Shown: in pieces, positions 57,833 to 64,000 of the stretch
How the letters are laid out: each line of letters opens with the position of its first letter
Position numbering within the stretch: the stretch's first letter is position 1
From: Owenweeksia sp.
GTDB lineage: Bacteria > Bacteroidota > Bacteroidia > Flavobacteriales > Schleiferiaceae
Length of the DNA: 64,000 nt
Assembly (NCBI GenBank): GCA_002695025.1
Contig: NZNV01000025.1
Span: forward strand, 1-64,000
Direction: 5' to 3'
Program-made: the position numbers and the translations under genes
The notes under the pieces: generated by a model
The model's database searches: none
Told to the model about the DNA's origin: nothing
The model's input: only the letters and a program-made list of their open reading frames with translations

Positions 57833-60127
57833 ATGAAAAGAAAATACATCCGTAAAGTCCTCTTGTGGACAGGAGGCATAGTGGGAGCTTTCCTGCTGGG
57901 TATAGGACTTTTCTTTTTACTGGTCAGCTGGGAAGCCTTCGGCCCTTTACCCGATAAAGAAGAGTTAAAGGACATTCACCATGCTACGGCTACCCTTGTT
58001 TTTTCAGCAGACCAAAAGCTGATCGGGAAGATATTCGAGGAAAATCGCACCAATGTTTCTTACGAGCAATTTCCCCAAAACCTGATCCACGCCCTGGTGG
58101 CTACGGAAGATGCCCGGTTCTTTGAGCATGAAGGTGTGGATAACCGCAGTGTGCTGAGGGTGCTTTTCAAAAGCATTCTCCTGGGCGATCGCAGTTCCGG
58201 GGGAGGAAGCACCCTTACCCAGCAGCTGGCCAAAAACCTCTACGGGCGCAGGAATTTCGGCTTTCTTACCATGCCGGTCAATAAGGTGAAGGAGATGATC
58301 CTTGCCAATCGCATAGAGGAGATCTACAGCAAGGAAGAGATTCTGCAGCTCTACCTGAATACCGTTTCCTTTTCTGAGAATGTGTACGGTATTGGCGAAG
58401 GCAGCCGCAGGTTTTTCGGTAAAGAAGTGAAGGATCTTCATTCGGAAGAATCGGCCGTACTGGTAGGTATTCTCAAGGCCAATACCTATTACAATCCCCG
58501 TTTGCACCCGGATCATGCTTTAGGCCGCAGGAATGTAGTACTCAACCAGATGCTTCGCTACGGTTATTTGTCGGCAGAGGAGGCAGATTCCCTTAGAGGT
58601 TTACCCCTGGAGCTTTCCTATAAGAATATAGCCGATGCTTCACCTGCACCGTATTTTATGAAGCACGTCAGGAATAATGCGGCTGTATTGCTCCAGGACA
58701 AAGCCAGGTCTAACGGCACACCCTATGATATTGAAAAGGATGGTCTTCGCATTTATACGTCTTTGAATTATGCCATGCAATCCTATGCCAATCAGTCTCT
58801 TAAGGAACACTTAGGTGGTCTGCAGTCAGCTTTTGATAAATACGGAGACGGCAAAGACCCTATGCGCACGCACCGTTCCCTGTTTGAGCAGGAACTGAAA
58901 AAGAGTATTTCGTACCGCAATCTTGAACGGAAGAAGTTGAGCAAGGACTCTATGGAATATTATCTGGATAGGAAGCACCCGGTTCAGGTATATTACCGGG
59001 GAAGAGATACGGTGCTGGAGATGAGCATTCGTGACTCTGTGGCGTATTACGTAAAAATGCTGCAGGGCGCTTTTTTTGCGTTAAACCCTCAGTCCGGGGC
59101 CGTACTTTGCTGGGTAGGAGGGCTGGATCACCAGTTATTGCCTTATGATCATGTAATGGCACACCGGCAGTCGGCTTCTACTTTTAAGCCTATTGTATAC
59201 GCCACCGCATTGGAACAGGGCATTGATCCTTGCGAGTACATAGAGAACGAAAGACGTGTTTACGAAAACTACGAGGATTGGTCGCCCCGCAATTACGACA
59301 ATGAATATGGCGGGATGTACAGTATGAAGGGAGCTTTGAAAAAGTCTATAAATGTAGCTGCAGTAAAAACCGTTTTTGAAACGGGTATCAATAATGTAAT
59401 CGTTACAGCCAGGCGCATGGGGATAGATAGCAAATTACCCGAAAACCCTTCTGTGGCCTTAGGTACCGGTAGTGTTACCCTTTACGAGATGGTGAAAGCC
59501 TATGGTGTGTTTGCCAATAATGGTTTTAGTGTACAACCCTATTTTATTGAAAAGATCACCACGGCCACCGGTGAAGTTCTGTATGAAAGGACCAAAGGCC
59601 CGAGAGGTGAGCTGGTGATCAATCCGGATAACGCCAGGCTAATGACCGAGATGTTAAAGGCAGTGGTGGATGAAGGAACAGGGTACCGGCTTCGGGGAAC
59701 TTACGGCCTGAGGAACGATTTGGCTGGTAAGACCGGAACCGCCCAAAATTATACCGATGGTTGGTTTATAGGCTATAACCCTTCTGTAGTAGCCGGAGTG
59801 TGGGTGGGAGCGTCCAGCCCGGGCGTTCACTTTAACAACGGCTCTTATGGCAGTGGTTCGGCTATGGCTTTGCCGGTGTTTGGGGAGTTCTTCCGGATGG
59901 CGAATCGTAACCAGGATCTCAGTGCCTACACCGGGGCTGCATTTGCACCTTTAAATGATCGCCTGGCTCAAAAGCTGGATTGCCCGGATTACCGGGAAGA
60001 AGAACTGCTGGATAAGCTGAGGGACCTTTTTCATAGTGAAGAAGGAACCCGCGCTCGCGATGAAGATGACGAAACGGAAAAGAAGGGTTTCTTCAAACGT
60101 ATTTTCGGCAAGGACAGAGGCAATTAG
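57833..60127 (+). CDS. Bifunctional class A penicillin-binding protein (PBP1-type)
   Basis: A 764-aa protein. After one N-terminal membrane helix (~8-32), the GT51 transglycosylase domain has the catalytic Glu in ATEDARFFEHEGVD and GGSTLTQQLAKNLY. The transpeptidase domain has SASTFKPIV (SxxK), KSINVAA (SxN) and AGKTGTAQNYTDGWFIGY (KTG). It polymerises and crosslinks peptidoglycan at the periplasmic face. The C-terminus is a charged basic tail. It overlaps the convergent DUF4197 gene by 4 nt. Confidence 0.95.
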   Translation: MKRKYIRKVLLWTGGIVGAFLLGIGLFFLLVSWEAFGPLPDKEELKDIHHATATLVFSADQKLIGKIFEENRTNVSYEQFPQNLIHALVATEDARFFEHEGVDNRSVLRVLFKSILLGDRSSGGGSTLTQQLAKNLYGRRNFGFLTMPVNKVKEMILANRIEEIYSKEEILQLYLNTVSFSENVYGIGEGSRRFFGKEVKDLHSEESAVLVGILKANTYYNPRLHPDHALGRRNVVLNQMLRYGYLSAEEADSLRGLPLELSYKNIADASPAPYFMKHVRNNAAVLLQDKARSNGTPYDIEKDGLRIYTSLNYAMQSYANQSLKEHLGGLQSAFDKYGDGKDPMRTHRSLFEQELKKSISYRNLERKKLSKDSMEYYLDRKHPVQVYYRGRDTVLEMSIRDSVAYYVKMLQGAFFALNPQSGAVLCWVGGLDHQLLPYDHVMAHRQSASTFKPIVYATALEQGIDPCEYIENERRVYENYEDWSPRNYDNEYGGMYSMKGALKKSINVAAVKTVFETGINNVIVTARRMGIDSKLPENPSVALGTGSVTLYEMVKAYGVFANNGFSVQPYFIEKITTATGEVLYERTKGPRGELVINPDNARLMTEMLKAVVDEGTGYRLRGTYGLRNDLAGKTGTAQNYTDGWFIGYNPSVVAGVWVGASSPGVHFNNGSYGSGSAMALPVFGEFFRMANRNQDLSAYTGAAFAPLNDRLAQKLDCPDYREEELLDKLRDLFHSEEGTRARDEDDETEKKGFFKRIFGKDRGN

Positions 60128-60849
60128 TTTCCTACCCTGGGATCAGGACCCTGATAACCAAAAACTTTTTTAAGAAGTGCCGTAACCCGCGCAGCGGGAT
60201 CTTCCCGTATTTTTTCTTCTTCCTGTGCCAGCACCGTAAATAAACCACTCAGGGTGCGGTCCAGTACATACTCATCCAGGTTGGGGTTGAGTTTGTTGGT
60301 TAGCGGAAGCTTGTTGTAGGTGGTGATGATGGGGTTCCAGTAACGGGTAATTTCAACTTCATCCAGCGCTTGCTTGATTACCGGCCTGAATTCACTTATG
60401 AGCCTGGCTTGTGTGTTTTGCTGCAGGTACCGGGTAGCAGCATCTTTTTCACCCTGCCATATATCGTATACGTCCTGCAGGGTCATTTGCCGGATGGCAT
60501 CCACAAAAATCGGGGTGGCCTTTTCAGCGGCTTCTTCAGCACCATGGTTCAGGGTCTCCACAAATTGATCCACCTGCTTGTCCAGCCCCAGGTCACGAAC
60601 CGTTTGTTCCACCTTGGCAGCCTCCGGAGGGAAGGGGATCCTAATCAGTGAATTTCCATAAAAGCCATTTTCCTGGGCCGTTTGGAATACCGCATTTTTG
60701 ATCCCTACCGTCAGGGCTTCCCGTATTCCGTCACTGATCTCTTCCTTAGTGGGCGCAGCGTATAGGGATCCCGCATCTTTAGCGATTTGCTGAAGCTGGT
60801 CACAAGACAATAAAAGAAAAGATAACAGTACGGTAGAAAGTAGTCGCAT
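60124..60849 (-). CDS. DUF4197 lipoprotein
   Basis: A 241-aa protein with lipoprotein signal MRLLSTVLLSFLLLSC (Cys16), then an all-helical DUF4197 domain: SDGIREALTVGIKNAVFQTA, then RIPFPPEAAKVEQTVRDLGLDKQVDQFVETLNHGAEEAAEKATPIF and a conserved ARLISEFRPVIKQALD. Function is unknown; it is presumably anchored in an envelope membrane. It is monocistronic and ends 4 nt inside the PBP gene. Confidence 0.9.
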   Translation of the reverse strand: MRLLSTVLLSFLLLSCDQLQQIAKDAGSLYAAPTKEEISDGIREALTVGIKNAVFQTAQENGFYGNSLIRIPFPPEAAKVEQTVRDLGLDKQVDQFVETLNHGAEEAAEKATPIFVDAIRQMTLQDVYDIWQGEKDAATRYLQQNTQARLISEFRPVIKQALDEVEITRYWNPIITTYNKLPLTNKLNPNLDEYVLDRTLSGLFTVLAQEEEKIREDPAARVTALLKKVFGYQGPDPRVGN

Positions 60850-61075
60850 AGCCGAAGTTTTTAAGTTTTAAGGCAACTCCATTGAGGTTGAAAAGGTTTA
60901 GAAAACCCGTTTCCACCATGTCAATGATAAAATTTTAAATTTCTAAAATGTTGTTTTTAAGGGTTTTATACGTATTTCAAAAAATATTTCAATTTTTTTT
61001 GGTGTCCCACCCAACCTTTTTAGTGTTAAGATCGTGTTAAGGTCTGTTAATCCCAAATTAAATTAAAAACACAAA

Positions 61076-61510
61076 ATGAAAAAACTTTTGATGTTCGCAG
61101 CTATCTCAGCTGTAACCCTGGTAGCCTGTAAAAAGGATGACGATGATGATAACAACAACCCAACCAACGAACAGATGATCTTGGGTACTTGGACTTCAGT
61201 AGTTATCGAAGGTTCAACTTATGACAATACCAATTCTGATACTGTAGCAAGCTACAGTATTCCTGGACCGTTTTACACTCTTACCTTCGAGGCCAATGGT
61301 GTTGTTAAATCACAATTTGTTGGTGACTCCACCTACACCGGTACTTACACTCTGAATGGTAATACCCTTGTTGCTATTACGGATGGTGATACTGTAGGAG
61401 GAGAAATTTCTACCCTTACCTCTAACAAGTTGATCTTTGAGGAAACGGATACTTATACTGAGGGCAGCGTTTCGTATACCGATAAGAGCTACTTTGAGTT
61501 CTCTAAATAA
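61076..61510 (+). CDS. Lipocalin-like surface lipoprotein
   Basis: A 144-aa protein with lipobox LVAC (Cys19) followed by KKDDDDDNNN, a strong acidic export-signal-like tail for surface display. The mature part starts ILGTWTSVVIEGS and continues with GTYTLNGNTLVAITDG, the pattern of small lipocalin-like beta-barrels. Ligand unknown. The 226-nt upstream gap is very AT-rich with no clear promoter. It is followed by a strong terminator and a second lipoprotein of similar layout. Confidence 0.82.
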   Translation: MKKLLMFAAISAVTLVACKKDDDDDNNNPTNEQMILGTWTSVVIEGSTYDNTNSDTVASYSIPGPFYTLTFEANGVVKSQFVGDSTYTGTYTLNGNTLVAITDGDTVGGEISTLTSNKLIFEETDTYTEGSVSYTDKSYFEFSK

Positions 61511-61535
61511 GATATCCTGAAGTATATCGTTATAA

Positions 61536-61560
61536 AACCGCGCCTTGTGCGCGGTTTTTT
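61536..61560 (+). terminator. Terminator of the first lipocalin-like gene
   Basis: A perfect AACCGCGC/GCGCGGTT stem with loop CTTGT is followed by T. Stem and tail give six T at the end. Confidence 0.88.
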
Positions 61561-61614
61561 GTTTTTGGAAAGATGATGGTATATTTCTTTCCTTTGTAAC
61601 CTAATCCTATCAAA

Positions 61615-62100
61615 ATGAAAAGAATACTTGGATCGGTAGTGGCTTCGCTGATCATCCTTACAGCCTGTTCCAAAAAACAGGCACCAGAGGAGCCTGTAGA
61701 TAAGAAAGAGCTATTGGTAGGTACCTGGGCTTCTCAACGTTCGTATCAACAACTTACGGTTAACGGAAAAAGTGGAGAAGTCTTTGATTCAATTACCCCG
61801 GGAGCTACTTTTGAATTCACTGAAAATTTTAACTATTATGGATCTTTGGATACTAATGCCATTATCGGATCCATTAAGATGTTGGAACTGGCCGATACCG
61901 CAAAGTATAATCTTCACTTTGACACCCTGTACCTCATCAAGAATGCAGTGGCGTATGATACTCTTTTGGTAAAAACCCTTGACGAAACGAATTTGGAGGT
62001 CATTATCGATTACTTCACCCAAAGCATTGGTGGTCAATTGGTATCACAGGAAACGGTAGTTGCTTTTCAACGTGTCGCGGCTTCCAAAGAGGATAAGTAG
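61615..62100 (+). CDS. Lipocalin-like lipoprotein
   Basis: A 161-aa protein with lipobox LTAC (Cys18) and SKKQAPEEPVDKK following. The mature part starts LVGTWASQRSYQQL and has a beta-rich TFEFTENFNYYGSL. Size and layout match the preceding gene, so the two may be old duplicates, but identity is low and the domain call is tentative. It lies 26 nt before cinA. Confidence 0.75.
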   Translation: MKRILGSVVASLIILTACSKKQAPEEPVDKKELLVGTWASQRSYQQLTVNGKSGEVFDSITPGATFEFTENFNYYGSLDTNAIIGSIKMLELADTAKYNLHFDTLYLIKNAVAYDTLLVKTLDETNLEVIIDYFTQSIGGQLVSQETVVAFQRVAASKEDK

Positions 62101-62126
62101 GTGATCCTGTTTTGTAATTACTTTGT

Positions 62127-63374
62127 GTGAAAGCCGAGATTATAGCAATAGGTGATGAGATTCTCATCGGGCAAACTGTAGATACCAACTCCGCTTTTAT
62201 TGCCACCCAACTAAATCTGAACGGAATAAAAGTGGTTCAGAAACGGGTTATTGCGGACGAAGCAGACTCTATTAAGTATGCCCTGGATAATATCCTCCCG
62301 GAAACAAAACTGGTTTTTATGACCGGAGGCCTGGGGCCTACTAAAGATGATATCACAAAAACTACCCTATGTGAATATTTTGGAGGAGAGATGGTTTACC
62401 ATCCAGAGATATTCCACAATATTGAACGACTTTTTAAGAGCTTTAACCGTGTGCCATCCGAAGTAAACCGGGGTCAGGCCTGGTTACCTTCTTCCTGCGA
62501 GCCTATTTTGAATGAAATGGGTACAGCCTCCGGTATGCATTTCGAGAAGAATGGAATCCATTTTTTTTCCACTCCCGGGGTGCCTTACGAAACAGAACAC
62601 CTGGTAGGGGAAAAGATAGTACCCTGGATACTGGAAAAATTACAAAGAGGTAATGTGGTGCACCGTACCATCCTTACCCAGGGCGTTCCGGAAAGTGAAC
62701 TGGCAGAACGCATTCAAAGCTGGGAGGAAGCACTTCCGGCCGGTGTGAAACTGGCCTACCTGCCTTCCCCGGGTATCGTTAAACTCCGTTTATCTTCGTA
62801 TGACACCGATGAAGCATCGGCACGTAAGACCATAGATGATCAGATGGATACCCTTAAAGGATTGTTGGGTGATGTGGTATTTGGTGGAGAAGCCCAAACC
62901 CTGGAGGAAGTGGTGGGTGAATCATTGCGGGTAAATGGTCGTACTCTGGCTTTGGCTGAGAGTTGCACCGGTGGTTACCTGGCACACCTCATTACTTCTG
63001 TGGCGGGAAGTTCTGATTACTTTAAGGGAAGTATTACCAGTTATGCCAACGAAATAAAAGTAGGTAAACTAGGTGTTTCTGAACACGACCTTAAAGAATA
63101 TGGCGCGGTGTCCAAGGCGGTGGTGGAACAAATGGCTTTGGGTATACAAAGAGAGTTCAGTACCGATTATGCCGTAGCTACCAGTGGAGTAGCGGGGCCG
63201 GGAGGCGGAACCCCGGAAAAGCCTGTGGGCACGGTATGGATAGCTGTGGCTTCACCGGCCGGGGTTAAATCCAGGATGTTCAGTTTCGGGAATCACCGTG
63301 GGCGTAATATCCGAAAGAGTGCCTTGATGGGACTGGACCTGCTGCGCAGGGAAATTCAGAAAAATGAAAACTGA
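62127..63374 (+). CDS. cinA: CinA family protein (competence/damage-inducible; NMN deamidase-like)
   Basis: 415 aa from GTG 62127. The N-terminal MoaB/MogA-like domain reads AEIIAIGDEILIGQTVDTNSAFIATQL and MTGGLGPTKDDITK. The C-terminal CinA domain (~250-415, TLALAESCTGGYLAHLIT; VATSGVAGPGGGTPEKPVGTVWIAV) is that of PncC nicotinamide-nucleotide amidohydrolase. It probably recycles NMN, with a pyrophosphatase function proposed for the N-terminal half. Upstream has TACTTTG, a one-nt-short -7 variant, right before the start. Confidence 0.94.
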   Translation: MKAEIIAIGDEILIGQTVDTNSAFIATQLNLNGIKVVQKRVIADEADSIKYALDNILPETKLVFMTGGLGPTKDDITKTTLCEYFGGEMVYHPEIFHNIERLFKSFNRVPSEVNRGQAWLPSSCEPILNEMGTASGMHFEKNGIHFFSTPGVPYETEHLVGEKIVPWILEKLQRGNVVHRTILTQGVPESELAERIQSWEEALPAGVKLAYLPSPGIVKLRLSSYDTDEASARKTIDDQMDTLKGLLGDVVFGGEAQTLEEVVGESLRVNGRTLALAESCTGGYLAHLITSVAGSSDYFKGSITSYANEIKVGKLGVSEHDLKEYGAVSKAVVEQMALGIQREFSTDYAVATSGVAGPGGGTPEKPVGTVWIAVASPAGVKSRMFSFGNHRGRNIRKSALMGLDLLRREIQKNEN

Positions 63375-63376
63375 AG

Positions 63377-63407
63377 TTGTGGAGCTTAAAAAGTTTCTTT
63401 AATTTTG
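63377..63407 (+). promoter_or_regulatory. Promoter of rpmB-rpmG-DUF4295
   Basis: TTG (63377-63379), a 20-nt spacer and TAATTTTG (63400-63407) are an exact Bacteroidota promoter, 28 nt before ATG. Confidence 0.85.
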
Positions 63408-63435
63408 CAGACCAATTTTTTAACGAGCAAGTAAT

Positions 63436-63675
63436 ATGTCACGAGTGTGTGAGTTAACAGGAAAGAAGGCGATTACCGGTAACAACGTTTCCTTCTCAAA
63501 CAAGAAGAACAAAAGGAAATTTAACGTAAACCTTACCAGGAAGCGTTTTTATATTCCGGAAGAGGATCGCTGGATTACCCTCAGGGTTTCCACTTCTGCT
63601 CTTAAAGACATTAATAAAAAAGGTATCTCGGCCGTAATTAAAGAGGCCAGAGCTAACGGTTACCTTACCAAATAA
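63436..63675 (+). CDS. rpmB: 50S ribosomal protein L28
   Basis: A 79-aa basic protein with SRVCELTGKKAITGNNVSFSNKKNKRKF and a C-terminal TSALKDINKKGISAVIKEARANG, standard for L28. It heads the rpmB-rpmG-DUF4295 set. The start is clear and the promoter is near-ideal. Confidence 0.97.
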   Translation: MSRVCELTGKKAITGNNVSFSNKKNKRKFNVNLTRKRFYIPEEDRWITLRVSTSALKDINKKGISAVIKEARANGYLTK

Positions 63676-63694
63676 TTAAAAGTATCATAGGGAT

Positions 63695-63877
63695 ATGGCT
63701 AAGAAAGGAAACAGAGTTCAGGTAATTATGGAGTGTACCGAGCACAAGGAAAGTGGTATGCCCGGAACTTCACGTTACATTACTACTAAGAACAAAAAGA
63801 ATACTCCCGACCGCCTGGAGCTTAAGAAATTCAATCCTATTCTTAAGCGCTACACGGTTCATAAAGAGATCAAGTAA
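63695..63877 (+). CDS. rpmG: 50S ribosomal protein L33
   Basis: A 60-aa protein, [60 protein letters not shown] in pattern. L33 features are the [20 protein letters not shown] core. The four-Cys zinc motif of the C+ type is absent (one Cys only), so it is a zinc-free form. It is 19 nt after rpmB. Confidence 0.97.
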   Translation: MAKKGNRVQVIMECTEHKESGMPGTSRYITTKNKKNTPDRLELKKFNPILKRYTVHKEIK

Positions 63878-63896
63878 TCCACTAAAGATATTTAAC

Positions 63897-64000
63897 ATGG
63901 CAAAGAAGGTAGTAGCAACACTGAAAAAAGAAGGAAGTGCATCTTTCACCAAAGTGGTGCGCATGGTAAAAAACGATAAGACCGGTGCTTACGCTTTTGA
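63897..64000 (+). CDS. DUF4295 family protein (3' end outside window)
   Basis: 34 codons are visible, beginning MAKKVVATLKKEGSASFTKV and ending with VKNDKTGAYAF. This matches the ~50-aa DUF4295 proteins, which in Bacteroidota follow rpmB-rpmG and are probably ribosome-associated. Lys-rich, no membrane segment. Cut by the window end. Confidence 0.85.
   Translation, partial: MAKKVVATLKKEGSASFTKVVRMVKNDKTGAYAF

Overview
The window is a stretch of chromosome from a member of the Bacteroidota, most likely Flavobacteriia. Four things point there. Most upstream regions carry the phylum's -7 promoter element TAnnTTTG instead of a -10 TATAAT box. There are several type IX secretion (T9SS) cargo proteins with C-terminal YPNP sorting domains, and two TonB-dependent receptors with carboxypeptidase-like N-terminal domains. 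Conserved Bacteroidota gene orders are present: rpoC-DUF3467, surE-lpxB, coiled-coil protein-zapA-6S RNA-rny, and rpmB-rpmG-DUF4295. The species cannot be named from this evidence. The two ends are cut: rpoC lacks its 5' part and the DUF4295 gene lacks its 3' part.

Layout. 1-2.5 kb: end of the RNA polymerase operon. 2.5-7.2 kb: a lipoprotein, an apparently dead M43-type metalloprotease, and a BlaI-type repressor/M56 sensor-protease pair with TonB C-terminal domains. 7.3-12.3 kb: surE, lpxB, a SpoIID-domain protein and an MltF-like lytic transglycosylase (envelope). 12.3-17.9 kb: a TetR-controlled efflux or secretion operon (TetR, 103-aa small protein, ABC, HlyD, TolC) whose ATPase domain has lost several canonical residues. 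18-24 kb: tRNA-Arg, clpS, plsY, purL, a T9SS protein with an S74 chaperone domain, and a uracil-DNA-glycosylase-like gene. 24-29 kb: aconitase, an AstE-like hydrolase and purB. 29-36 kb: DUF3667 protein, lipoprotein, RlmI-like methyltransferase, an HsdR_N-like nuclease domain next to holA, a TonB receptor and a glycosyltransferase. 36.8-43 kb: two-component system and small conserved genes, then an M14 peptidase. 43-49.7 kb: universal stress protein, nucleoside phosphorylase, rny, a probable 6S RNA, zapA and an M23 peptidase. 49.8-57 kb: a second TonB receptor and two T9SS cargo genes, the second flanked by a short intergenic repeat. 57-64 kb: PBP1-type penicillin-binding protein, DUF4197 lipoprotein, two lipocalin-like lipoproteins, cinA, and rpmB-rpmG-DUF4295.

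Together the genes are mostly core housekeeping (transcription, purine and lipid A synthesis, TCA cycle, replication, ribosome) mixed with envelope and secretion functions. No insertion sequence, prophage, CRISPR array or rRNA operon was seen. The accessory signals most worth a second look are: the TetR operon with its perfect 17-bp operator inside the promoter and its noncanonical ABC ATPase; the BlaI-type operon with two tandem AACTAA-N4-TTAGTT dyads over its promoter; the M43 pseudoprotease; the 6S RNA candidate with two mutually exclusive pairings; three genes whose -7 box ends exactly 4 nt before ATG, suggesting leaderless mRNAs; and an S74-domain protein that places its T9SS signal beyond a likely self-cleavage site.
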